A stretch of 64,000 bases of DNA from assembly GCF_019973375.1 (NCBI RefSeq), contig NZ_BPTV01000002.1, forward strand, positions 1 to 64,000, in the 5' to 3' direction. The notes under the pieces were generated by a model. The model was not told the DNA's origin. It did no database searches and saw only the letters and a list, made by a program, of their open reading frames with translations. Source of the DNA: Prevotella lacticifex (GTDB lineage: Bacteria; Bacteroidota; Bacteroidia; Bacteroidales; Bacteroidaceae). Positions 33,152-42,700 of the stretch are shown here, in pieces; the stretch's first letter is position 1; each line of letters opens with the position of its first letter. The position numbers and the translations under genes are program-made.

Positions 33152-34543
33152 TTACTGTTGCTGACGCACAATCTCCATGAACTCCTTGCCCAGTTTGTCG
33201 GCCTCCTCTAAGGTGTGGGCCTCACTGTAAACTCTTATAATCGGCTCAGTGTTGCTCTTACGGAGGTGAACCCACTTGTCGGGGAAGTCGAGTTTCACAC
33301 CGTCGATATCCGTGACATGTACATCCTTTTCTTTTCCGTACTTCGCCTTAACATTATTAAGAATAGCGTCGATATCCGTTGACGGAGTAAGGTCGATGCG
33401 GTTCTTGGCGATGAAATACTGTGGGAACGTCTTTCTGAGCTCTGATGCTTTAACCCCTTTCTGTGCTAAGGAAGAGAGGAAGAGAGCTATTCCCACGAGG
33501 GCATCACGTCCGTAGTGAAGTGCCGGATAGATGACTCCGCCGTTGCCCTCACCACCGATTACAGCACCAACTTCCTTCATCTTCGTGGTCACATTGACCT
33601 CACCGACGGCTGCTGCATAGTATTTGCATCCATGTTTCTCGGTGACATCGCGGAGAGCGCGGGTGGAACTGAGATTCGATACTGTGGTGCCCTTAACGTG
33701 GTCAAGAATATAGTCGGCTACTGTTACAAGCGTGTACTCCTCACCATACATTTTGCCATCCTCCTGAATGAAGGCCAAGCGGTCGACATCAGGGTCAACG
33801 ACGATGCCAAGGTCATATCCGCCTTTTGCCATCTCACCCATTATTCCTCCGAGATTCTTCTCGAGAGGTTCTGGATTATGCTGGAAGTTGCCATCGGCAG
33901 TTCCGTTGAGGAACTTGTAGTCAACATGCAGAGCGTCAAGCAGTTTCGGAAGAATTATTCCACCGACAGAGTTGATTGAGTCGACGATAACCTTGAAGTG
34001 TGCATTGCGGATAGCAGTGAGATCGACGAGGCCGAGGGCTGTAACGGCCTCAACGTGTTTCTGGTCGTAAGTATTGTCCTCAGTATACGAGCCAAGAGTG
34101 TCGACATCAGCAAATGTAAAGTCCTCTTTATCAGCAATCTCAAGCACTTCGTTGCCGTCATCCTTTGTAAGGAATTCGCCTTCGTTGTTGAGTAGTTTAA
34201 GAGCGTTCCAATGGCGCGGATTGTGGCTTGCGGTTATTATTATTCCACCATCGGAATGGCTCATTCTGACGGCAAGTTCTGTTGTTGGTGTTGTGGCGAG
34301 ACCGATGTTTATAACGTCAGCTCCCATACCCATCAATGTTCCGCACACTACATTCTTAACCATCGGTCCGGAGATGCGTGCATCGCGACCGACGACAATC
34401 TGCAATTTCTTTTCTGGATTCTTTCTTCCGATGAAAGTGGCGTAAGCCGAAACGAATTTCACAATGTCAAGCGGATTAAGCGTATCGCCTGACCGTCCAC
34501 CGATTGTTCCGCGTATGCCCGATATGGATTTGATAAGTGTCAT
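33152..34543 (-). CDS. glmM: Phosphoglucosamine mutase
   Basis: Converts glucosamine-6-phosphate to glucosamine-1-phosphate in UDP-GlcNAc synthesis. The four domains of the alpha-D-phosphohexomutase family are present: catalytic Ser106 in 'TASHNPRHWNALKLLN', metal loop Asp250/252/254 in 'DPDVDRLAF', sugar loop 'GGEGNGG' (about 345), and phosphate loop 'RKSNTEPIIRVYSEA' near the C-terminus. The length of 463 aa is normal. In Bacteroidota this form is usually named phosphoglucosamine mutase, though phosphomannomutase activity cannot be excluded by sequence. It sits in a minus-strand block with envelope-related genes. Confidence 0.88.
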   Translation of the reverse strand: MTLIKSISGIRGTIGGRSGDTLNPLDIVKFVSAYATFIGRKNPEKKLQIVVGRDARISGPMVKNVVCGTLMGMGADVINIGLATTPTTELAVRMSHSDGGIIITASHNPRHWNALKLLNNEGEFLTKDDGNEVLEIADKEDFTFADVDTLGSYTEDNTYDQKHVEAVTALGLVDLTAIRNAHFKVIVDSINSVGGIILPKLLDALHVDYKFLNGTADGNFQHNPEPLEKNLGGIMGEMAKGGYDLGIVVDPDVDRLAFIQEDGKMYGEEYTLVTVADYILDHVKGTTVSNLSSTRALRDVTEKHGCKYYAAAVGEVNVTTKMKEVGAVIGGEGNGGVIYPALHYGRDALVGIALFLSSLAQKGVKASELRKTFPQYFIAKNRIDLTPSTDIDAILNNVKAKYGKEKDVHVTDIDGVKLDFPDKWVHLRKSNTEPIIRVYSEAHTLEEADKLGKEFMEIVRQQQ

Positions 34544-34561
34544 ATTCTTAAAATTTTAAAT

Positions 34562-35221
34562 TTATCTTCCACGCTCGAAAGTTATCTCGTAATAGCATGG
34601 ATAAACGGCTGTTGTAGCGTTCGACTGTCCTTGCGTCGACGGGACTATAAGCCTGACCTTTGCCAACTGATCCGTGGCATTAGCCGGACGTCCCACATTG
34701 ATGAATGCAAACGGCACTAACCATCCCGACGGCACAGCGGTACCTGATCCTGTAGAACCATAGATTTGGTACATCAGACTCGACTTGGTATCGAAATAGC
34801 CAGAGAAGGTTCCACTGGTGTTCGTTACGGTCATCTTGTCGACAATGGCCTGATAATAAAGCACATTATTCGTCGACTGGATGCTGTCAGGACCATTGAG
34901 GATGTTCACCTCCGTGTATCGGCATAGAACTCTTGTCGTCTCGCCACGCTTAATCTTCTGTCCGCACCCTTTATTTACAATCTGCATGTAAATGCCTGAA
35001 TTATGGAAGAATACATATTCGTTGGCAGCTGTATCGGTGACAGAGTCCTTGGCATAGAACTCCGATTCGCTGATGACCTTAATGTGCTTTGTGCTGATAT
35101 AGCTCTTAATAGCTTTATTCTCACTTTCAAGCTGGTCAGCATAAGTCTCATCATCGTTGCATGATGTCAATGTTGCTGCCACCATGGCGAGTAATAGGAG
35201 TAGTGTCGTTAAGTGTTTCAT
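34562..35221 (-). CDS. DUF4827 lipoprotein
   Basis: A 219-residue lipoprotein: signal peptide and lipobox 'LTSC' with Cys20. The mature part is a Bacteroidota-specific DUF4827 domain ('SESEFYAKDSV', 'VFFHNSGIYMQIVNKGCGQK' and 'AVPSGWLVPFAFINVG'), which resembles the fold context of FKBP-like lipoproteins. It is probably anchored on the outer membrane's inner face or surface. The function is unknown. It starts 30 bases after the DHH gene, and glmM follows 18 bases after its end. Confidence 0.85.
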   Translation of the reverse strand: MKHLTTLLLLLAMVAATLTSCNDDETYADQLESENKAIKSYISTKHIKVISESEFYAKDSVTDTAANEYVFFHNSGIYMQIVNKGCGQKIKRGETTRVLCRYTEVNILNGPDSIQSTNNVLYYQAIVDKMTVTNTSGTFSGYFDTKSSLMYQIYGSTGSGTAVPSGWLVPFAFINVGRPANATDQLAKVRLIVPSTQGQSNATTAVYPCYYEITFERGR

Positions 35222-35251
35222 CTATAATAGTTTGAATCTTTAATATTCTTT

Positions 35252-36307
35252 TCAAGCTTCCAACTGGCTCTTGTAAGCGAGTATAGCCCTTAGAGCAGTC
35301 TTCTCGGCCTCTTCAATCGAGCAGTAGAGTTTGCCTCCAGCCGCATCCTCATGTCCACCGCCGTTGAAGAATTCCTCTGCCATTTTACGGCAGTGGAAGC
35401 CACATGACGAGCGCAGGCTGACGAGAATGAAGTTTGGTCGGTCGCGGTCCTCACGCAGTGATATCGACAGCTTATGCCCCTTCAGCATCAGCGGGATATT
35501 GACGACGCCTTCAAGGTCTCCTTTAATGAAGTGATATTCCTTCATCTCGCTCTTCGTCACCGTATAATATGAGGCATGCAGAGTCTCGACAAGCCGGAGT
35601 TTATCCTGGATGATGTGGGCCCTAAAGCGCAGCGCATTGGCACTATAGTTGTGGAACACCTTGTTATAGATAACATCCTTGTCGATATTTTTGCGCAGTA
35701 GCTCTGATATAATAAGGTATATGTCGGGATTTGTGCTGTTGAAAGTGAATCCTCCGGTGTCGGTCATCATTCCACAATATACGCACACGGCAGCATCATG
35801 GCTAATATCCTGTGTGCCAGTGAGCTGGCTCATAAGCCTGAAGACGAGCTCAGAGGTACTTGAGGCCGCAGGCCGCGAAACGGTGAGTATTGATGGAATT
35901 TTCGGTCCTACATGGTGGTCGACGACAATTCTCTTTGCCTTTGAGCCTTCGATGACGGGTTGCATCTCCTCGGTTCTCGACAGTTCGTTATAGTCGAGAC
36001 AGAACAGCAAATCGGCGTCATTCACGACTTTCTTTACATCCTCAGCGTGCTTGTCATAAGTTATGATGGTGTTGTACTGTGGCAGCCAGTGAAGAAAATC
36101 GGGAGCTGCATCGGGAAGTACGACAACAGCATCCTTACCGAGAGCAGCAAGATAATGCTTCCAGGCCAGCGTTGATCCCACGGCATCGCCATCGGGCGAC
36201 TTATGGGCTGTGATCACAATTCTGTTGGCAGACGAGATGCTGTCTTTCAAGATGCTCAGTTCCTCGTCTGTCAACAGAAATAAAGTATTGTCTTGGATAT
36301 TGTCCAT
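35252..36307 (-). CDS. DHH-family phosphoesterase (NrnA-like oligoribonuclease / pAp phosphatase)
   Basis: A 351-residue cytosolic enzyme. The DHH domain motifs are 'ITAHKSPDGDAVGS' (His35, Asp39, Asp41), Asp104 in 'LLFCLDYNELS', and 'VVDHHVGP' (Asp130-His131-His132); the DHHA1 domain carries 'GGGHEDAAGG' at about 320. NrnA-type enzymes degrade very short RNAs and dephosphorylate 3'-phosphoadenosine 5'-phosphate using Mn2+. The gene abuts the nucleotidyltransferase (no gap) and is followed by the DUF4827 lipoprotein gene, an arrangement that suggests one operon. Confidence 0.9.
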   Translation of the reverse strand: MDNIQDNTLFLLTDEELSILKDSISSANRIVITAHKSPDGDAVGSTLAWKHYLAALGKDAVVVLPDAAPDFLHWLPQYNTIITYDKHAEDVKKVVNDADLLFCLDYNELSRTEEMQPVIEGSKAKRIVVDHHVGPKIPSILTVSRPAASSTSELVFRLMSQLTGTQDISHDAAVCVYCGMMTDTGGFTFNSTNPDIYLIISELLRKNIDKDVIYNKVFHNYSANALRFRAHIIQDKLRLVETLHASYYTVTKSEMKEYHFIKGDLEGVVNIPLMLKGHKLSISLREDRDRPNFILVSLRSSCGFHCRKMAEEFFNGGGHEDAAGGKLYCSIEEAEKTALRAILAYKSQLEA

Positions 36308-37222
36308 TTAGAAGAGTTTGTTTGGATAAACGCCGTCGTCGACGAGTTTCTGTATTTTAGCAACGACTCCCGGACGGTCGGCAGAGTATGTCACACCGAA
36401 CCATTTGCTTGTGGTGTCAAGCACTTCGCATGTGGCTGTTCCGTCATTGATGAGTTTGTTCACGACCCAAGGAATAAGGTATTCAGCCTTCGGATTTGTC
36501 TTTGTCGTAGGAGCGTCGAGGAAGTCCTTGAAGAACTTGTCGCTGTATTCGAAATAGTCGGGAGTGAATCCCCATACGTTCATGCTCACCGGTGTAGTGT
36601 CGGCAATGTTCACCCACTCGCCATTCTCGTCCTTGTAGGCTACTTTTCCATCGTCCTGTCTTACGATTTCCGTACGCTCTACAACAGTCGTAAGGTTGTT
36701 ATTTTCATCGGTAGAGCAAACTCCGCGGCTTACACTTCCATTCTCACTCAAAGTGTTGCCTACGCGGAAACCAACCATGGCATATTTATTCTTGCTGCCC
36801 TCTGGAAGCTCCGAGAGATACTTGCCAATGACCTTAAAGCAGTCGCGATTGTAGAAGTCATCGCAGTTGATGACGCAGAAAGGCTCGTTGATGACTTTCT
36901 CAGCCATCATTACGGCATGGTTTGTACCCCATGGCTTCTGCCTTCCCTCAGGAACACTATAGCCCTCGGGCAGACTGTCAAGGCTCTGGAAGACAAGCTC
37001 GCAGGGAACGTGACCCTCATATTTTGAGAGAATCTTCTCACGGAAGTCTTTCTCGAAGTCCTTCCGGATAACCCATACAATCTTGCCGAATCCAGCCTGG
37101 ATGGCATCGTAAATAGAGTAATCCATAATTGTCTCACCATTGGGCCCCAGTCCATCGAGCTGTTTCAGACCACCATAACGGCTGCCCATTCCGGCAGCAA
37201 GGAGTAACAAAGTCGGTTTCAT
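36308..37222 (-). CDS. Sugar-phosphate nucleotidyltransferase family protein
   Basis: A 304-residue NTP_transferase. The N-terminal 'LLLAAGMGSRYGGLKQLDGL' is the nucleotide-binding signature (Gly-rich loop then Arg and Lys), and 'INCDDFYNRDCFKVI' provides the metal-binding Asp at about 118-119. It transfers a nucleotide onto a sugar phosphate for envelope glycans; the exact sugar cannot be told. It is common in Bacteroidota and typically stands near glmM-type genes. It begins the operon that includes the DHH gene; the -7 box TAACTTTG is at 37266-37273 on the minus strand. Confidence 0.8.
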   Translation of the reverse strand: MKPTLLLLAAGMGSRYGGLKQLDGLGPNGETIMDYSIYDAIQAGFGKIVWVIRKDFEKDFREKILSKYEGHVPCELVFQSLDSLPEGYSVPEGRQKPWGTNHAVMMAEKVINEPFCVINCDDFYNRDCFKVIGKYLSELPEGSKNKYAMVGFRVGNTLSENGSVSRGVCSTDENNNLTTVVERTEIVRQDDGKVAYKDENGEWVNIADTTPVSMNVWGFTPDYFEYSDKFFKDFLDAPTTKTNPKAEYLIPWVVNKLINDGTATCEVLDTTSKWFGVTYSADRPGVVAKIQKLVDDGVYPNKLF

Positions 37223-37265
37223 AGTACAAATTCCTTTTATATTGTATTCTGTATGTTTAATAGTG

Positions 37266-37273
37266 CAAAGTTA
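37266..37273 (-). promoter_or_regulatory. -7 box of the nucleotidyltransferase operon
   Basis: TAACTTTG on the minus strand, 43 bases before ATG 37222, in the only sizeable gap between tamL and this gene. Confidence 0.55.
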
Positions 37274-37322
37274 CGAAAAAGATTGGATAATCACGTCATG
37301 CTATGGTTATTTTATTAATTTT

Positions 37323-39725
37323 TTAGAACGGAAGCCCAATAGCGAAGTTCAATGTCTGAGCATCCTTGAAACTGTCTACATTGTAGAATCCATGACTGTC
37401 GGCATAGGGGACGTGTATTCCTATTCCCCAGTCGAGACGGATAATGAAGTATCCGAGGTCATATCTCAGTCCGACACCAGTGCCCAAAGCCATCTGATTG
37501 AGGAAGTTCTTAAATTCAAATTTACCCCCTTCCCTAACGATACCGTCTTCGGCCCTATCCTCATGCATTGTCCACACATTTCCTGCATCGACGAAGAGGG
37601 CACCATAGAGGTCACCGAGGATATGAGGACGGTATTCGAGGTTGGCGAGGAATTTAATATCTCCGGTCTGCTCAACATAAGAGAAGTTTCTCTCGGCCGA
37701 CCGGTATTTGCCAGGTCCGATGCTCCTGACGTTGAAAGCCCTGATACTGTTGGCTCCACCGACATAGAACTGCTCAGAATACGGCGCCACCCTGCTGTTG
37801 CCATAGCTATAAATCACTCCCGCGCTGGCGTGGGCCGCTATAGAGCTCTTGTCGGCTATCTGCCACAATTTTGTCAATTCTGTTTCTACCTTAAAGAACT
37901 GAGCATAAGGGTTCTTGAACATTGTCTTCCCCTTCTCGTTCCATTTGTCACCGGCACACAGGTATCCAAGCGACACAATATTTGCTGATTCGCTGATTGT
38001 CGATCTCCATTTGATGGGATTCCTAAATGCCGACGGTGAGGTATAGATATATGAGAATTCGGCCTTTGGCATGAACTGGTCGGCCATGGAGGTTTTCAAA
38101 TATGGCATAGAATCCTCCATTTCCATGAATTTCTTTGTCCGGCTCTGCATATATTCGTATGTAAGAGTCAGCGGACTGAGCTTAAACTGACTCGTTTCTG
38201 TAGGGCGCCAGCTGTAGGTCAGCTCCCCCGAAACGACATGACGCTTGAAGAAACTGGCACGGTTAAGCACGTCGAATGATGCTTTCAGCGTTGTTATCGG
38301 GGTCTCATAGAACTCCTTAGGCTTGCGCGGCATCTTCACTTCCCTACCCTGTTGTGCGGCAAGCATCATCTGACGTCTCATTTTTTCCAATCTCTTACGA
38401 ATAGGAACCCTAAAAGGATTCACAATGCGAGGGAAGTCGAGACTGGCCTCAGCACCATACTCATAAGAATTTATCTTCGAGTTTGAACCCTCATTGCTAT
38501 GGCCTGTCTGCCACTCGTAAGAGCCGTGGAGCCGCAAGTTCAGCAATTCACCGGCACGAAAGGCATTACGCTTAGTCAAACCAACTATAGCCTCCGGTCC
38601 ATACTTGCCGCTGGTCTTGCCCCGGCCATAAGCTTCTACGTAGAAATCATAGGGCTTATCAAATGTCAGATCGACATTCATGTTTATCGTATCGCAGTCG
38701 GATGTTGAATCTTTTGGCGTATATGTGATGCTGCTGCTTGAGAAAATCCCGAGCGAGTTGATTTTTTGCTTCGACAGTTCGTCCTTGCTTGCGTTGTAAA
38801 GGTCACCATGGCGCAGTTTCAAGTCGCTGAGAATGACTCCCAATCGGAGCGGACTTTTCTTCCCGTTATAGTTGACGGTATAATGACGGAAACTGCGGCT
38901 GTTTTTCAGTTGCTCCATCATCTGCCGGCGAAAGTTTACTGTAATGTTGCCGATATGCCATTTTCTCATTACGTTATCTTGCAGACTGTCAGCTAATTGC
39001 AGTCTAAGCAGCACCTTTCCGGGCACAGAAATAGTGTCGGCCATATATGCGGCATACTCCTTACTATAATAGTAATAACCATTATTCCGGAAAAGAGAAG
39101 CCAAATGCTGGCGTTCATTCTCAAGGCTACTAAGATCGAAAGGATCACCATTGCGAATGACGCTGTTAGCACTGTCTTTTGATATAAGACTGTCAGCATC
39201 GGCTGGGAAGTTCACATATTTTATTGAGTCATATCGCCACAGCGGTCCCATGTCGACAAAATATTGCATTTTCATCTTCTTAGGATTCTTCTGAGGGATA
39301 AGCTTGTAGCTGATATTTCCGTGGAAGTAACCTCTTTTTGCCAGTGTGGCCTCACCCACCGACTCGTGCAGCGCGGGGTTGGCGTAACTCATCAATACCG
39401 GTTGCGAGCCGAAGGCCTTAACTATCCATCGGCTCAACTTTGTGTTGCTCGGGTTGAACGCATTCCATATCCACAGTCCGAAAGGGAACGGCGAGCTGAC
39501 TGTAGGACTGCCGAGGAGTGAGGCGTTCGGCTTTGTGGCAAGAACGATATCGAGCTCCTCCTTCGTGTTTCTGAAATGCTTATTATCCTCAAAATCAGAG
39601 TATTCCGTCGGCTTCATACCAGTATAGAGCTGTTCACCGTCCGGTATGCCGCTCGTCGTTGAGCATGCCGACATGATGAGTGCTCCAAGGCTGATGATGG
39701 CTATGAATATTTTATTTCTTGTCAT
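37323..39725 (-). CDS. tamL: TamL: lipoprotein form of the TamA outer-membrane barrel protein
   Basis: An 800-residue BamA/TamA-superfamily protein. It starts with a lipoprotein signal ('LIMSAC', Cys21), the feature that separates Bacteroidota TamL from TamA. POTRA-like domains cover about 80-340 ('YFHGNISYKLIPQKNPKKMK', 'WHIGNITVNF'), then a 16-strand-type barrel ('RGKTSGKYGPEAIVGLTKRN'; 'GGANSIRAFNVRSIGPGKYR', the conserved loop-6-like region with its Arg; final strand 'FIIRLDWGIGIHV'...'LNFAIGLPF'). With TamB it helps build or supply the outer membrane. The gene overlaps the end of tamB by 14 bases, so the two are co-translated. Confidence 0.88.
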   Translation of the reverse strand: MTRNKIFIAIISLGALIMSACSTTSGIPDGEQLYTGMKPTEYSDFEDNKHFRNTKEELDIVLATKPNASLLGSPTVSSPFPFGLWIWNAFNPSNTKLSRWIVKAFGSQPVLMSYANPALHESVGEATLAKRGYFHGNISYKLIPQKNPKKMKMQYFVDMGPLWRYDSIKYVNFPADADSLISKDSANSVIRNGDPFDLSSLENERQHLASLFRNNGYYYYSKEYAAYMADTISVPGKVLLRLQLADSLQDNVMRKWHIGNITVNFRRQMMEQLKNSRSFRHYTVNYNGKKSPLRLGVILSDLKLRHGDLYNASKDELSKQKINSLGIFSSSSITYTPKDSTSDCDTINMNVDLTFDKPYDFYVEAYGRGKTSGKYGPEAIVGLTKRNAFRAGELLNLRLHGSYEWQTGHSNEGSNSKINSYEYGAEASLDFPRIVNPFRVPIRKRLEKMRRQMMLAAQQGREVKMPRKPKEFYETPITTLKASFDVLNRASFFKRHVVSGELTYSWRPTETSQFKLSPLTLTYEYMQSRTKKFMEMEDSMPYLKTSMADQFMPKAEFSYIYTSPSAFRNPIKWRSTISESANIVSLGYLCAGDKWNEKGKTMFKNPYAQFFKVETELTKLWQIADKSSIAAHASAGVIYSYGNSRVAPYSEQFYVGGANSIRAFNVRSIGPGKYRSAERNFSYVEQTGDIKFLANLEYRPHILGDLYGALFVDAGNVWTMHEDRAEDGIVREGGKFEFKNFLNQMALGTGVGLRYDLGYFIIRLDWGIGIHVPYADSHGFYNVDSFKDAQTLNFAIGLPF

Positions 39726-42700
39726 TGTTGTTGAACCGAATTAATGTGTCAGCATTTAGTCTGTTGGATGGAGGCACCGGCTGCTGACTATTGTTGGAAC
39801 GGAACCTTATTATATCCTTGAAATGCTGCAACTTACGCCTCCACATGAAACCAGCACCAAACTCGCTGACATCGCCTTCGAGCCAGTCGTAAGCCTGACG
39901 GTCATAGTACAGTTTCAGATATTGGGTCTCGTGCTGATTCAGACGATATTCAATGGAGAAATTGTCGAAGTATGCTCCGTTGTCCTCACCGGCTTGTGCA
40001 CCTGTCGAAACCCTTCCACCCATCATTATTCTGAGCCTGTTATTCCACAGCCGCTTTGAGAAATTGAATGTATAGTCGGTATGCAGTCCGCCCTTGGCAT
40101 CGGCACTGCTCTCCATATTGGCCGACAAATCAAGTCCCATGGAGCTCAGAGCTCTGCCCGTGATATTGTTTATCTGGTTCTGCATGAAACTGGCCAGGGC
40201 ACCGCTCATGGCGTAGTTGCCACCTTTTCCGTTCGAAATATACATTCCTGAGGCTAACAGCGTGATGGCAATCTTTCCTTTTTCCTCCTCACTCTTAGTG
40301 TTAAGGTCGTTCTGGGCCTCGGTATCATCAGGTGCATCGACGATGAACGTCACACCCGGTGCCGAAAGAGTACCTGTGAGTTTCACCCCTGCCGTAAAAT
40401 CGACAATACGGTCGTTGCCCCCGGCACTGCTGTAATTAGCTTTTACATTGTCAGTTGCCGTGATGCTCAGAGCCGGGTTCATGGGCTCTCCGGTAAACTC
40501 AATGTAGCTGCCTTCCTGGATATTGAACGTACGGAGAGGAATCATATTTAGCGAATATTTCATATGCCCTGAGTTCAGGGTGTACCGTCCTCTGAGGGTT
40601 ATATTGTTCGTGGGGTCGTAATGAAGTGCCAAATCACCGCCACCGATAAGGTCGATGTAATTGCTATGCTCGGCATTGAGGGCTGCTACGATGTGGGCTT
40701 GCTCGTCGATATTCACGCTCAGATCCATCTTCATTCCCTTGATTGTCGGTCGGACGACAACATCCTCGGTACTGTCATTGAAATTTGTGAACTGTATGAG
40801 GTCGCTCGGCGAATCGTCGGTCGACAGCGGCGTATCGTGCATGACATAGGTCATATCGGTATTTCCGAGCACTTCTAACCGTCCGCCCATACTCAGATTG
40901 TCCATGTGGCCCCGCATTCCGCCAAAGAAGTTGACGTAGGCATCGCCGTAAATCGTCGACCTCACATTTTCTTTCGAGTCAATCAATTTAAAATTCGTGG
41001 CCCTCATCCGTGTGTCGATATACATGTCCGACGGATTATGGAAGTCGAGATACCCCACAATGTCGAGTGGTTGGTCGTTGTTGGCAAACATTTCGAAGTT
41101 CTCAAATACCACTTTACTATCCTTGATAGTCACCGGATCGTCGGCAAAACGCATGGAAACACCATAGGGCTCACTATAAATATGTGACGAATCGAGATAG
41201 ACCTCACCGTCGATATCAAGGTCGTCGAGCGGACCTTTCATCGTCAGCTCACCATCGCCGTGGCCATCAAGTCCGATAATCTTATCGGGAACGAATCCAT
41301 TGACAAAACTCAGCGGGAATCTGTCGAGCGAAAGTTTGGCATCGAGTGAGCCTTTCCCTTTACTGTCGTAGGTTCCCGACAGCTGCCCCACATCATTGCC
41401 GTTCTGAGCTATTAAGGCATCGACATAGTGTGTGCCGTCTCCCTGTGGCATGTAAACCATGTTCACTCCGACATCGCCCATAGGACAATCGTCGTAGACC
41501 ATATTGCTTACCGTCATATCACTCGATACCGTGAGCTCCTTAGATGTCTGTATAATATGGTAGTCGCCGTTGAGGACACCACTAATCTTTGGTGCAAACG
41601 GTAGGACAGTGAGCAGTTTTCCAAGCTCAAAATTATGCATTCCGAGAGTGATATTCTGCAGCGACGTGGTGTCGTTATCATCCGTATACAACTGAGCACC
41701 AGCACCGTCGGCAGCAAGAAGCTTCATACTCGCAGAAACCCTTCTGTCGCGTCCTACATAAACATAGTTTGAATCATTGACAGCAAACGATTTATATCCG
41801 AGAATGGAATTCTTCGATGTCACCGACATCTTGATGCCGTCGCCCTCCATAGCAGCAATAAGTCCTACAGCTACAGCAGTTTTGCCGTGCTTGTCTATGA
41901 CATTGGCGTCAGTCGTTATACCCTTTTCGAGGACCGTTCCCGTGAGTGTTCCCTTGTATGGATATTCATTGTCTGGATTGTTTACGACTGCCACGTCATA
42001 ATTAAGATGCCCGTTTTCTGATTTCAGCACGAGGTTAACTGAGTCGGCTCTGGTCCCGTTGTAGACCAGTGAGTCGACGATAGCCGTTCCGTTGAGTCCA
42101 GTCAACGGTGACGATTTGAGGTCGATATTGGCATTTTTGAATGCTATACCGTTCTTCGACAGGATATTTGATATGATATTTGTCGAGCCAGTCTTAAGTA
42201 TTACACTTGCCACGGGCAGTTTAGCCTTTAGTGCCGACTGATTGATTTCCTTGTTCTTTATTTGTGACTTCAGCTCCTTTGCTATGGCTCCTAAGGCATT
42301 AAGAGTTCTCGTGTAAGTTCCTTGTGCGTCAGCTTTTAGTAGGAAGTCGCCGCCGGCAATGGTTGCATGGGTGGTATCAGCGGTCGAAAGCAAGTTAACC
42401 GTCATCCCCGATGTGGTGTAATTGCTCTTTCTGTCGGCAATGGTCATATTGCCAATCTGTCCGTCAAGGTAGATTTTGTCTTTCTGATTGGTCTCAAAAG
42501 TAAGATCGGCCGACCCCGATGTAGATAACGGCTCGTCGACAATGCCTAACTGATAGAGGTCTGCATTATTGATATTTCCGTTGAATGCCCCACCGATATC
42601 ATTTCCTCTGAGATTCGCCTTGGCAATGAAATCGCCCGAGACGAGCGGTATAACCGTCTTTCCGCGGTGCTCTGTCATCTTGAATTCATCGGCATTGACG

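Noticed and set aside
36293..37027. 244-codon frame on the plus strand
   Set aside because: Antisense to the nucleotidyltransferase gene, whose signature motifs are clear.
37242..37988. 248-codon frame on the plus strand
   Set aside because: Antisense to the barrel-coding part of tamL.
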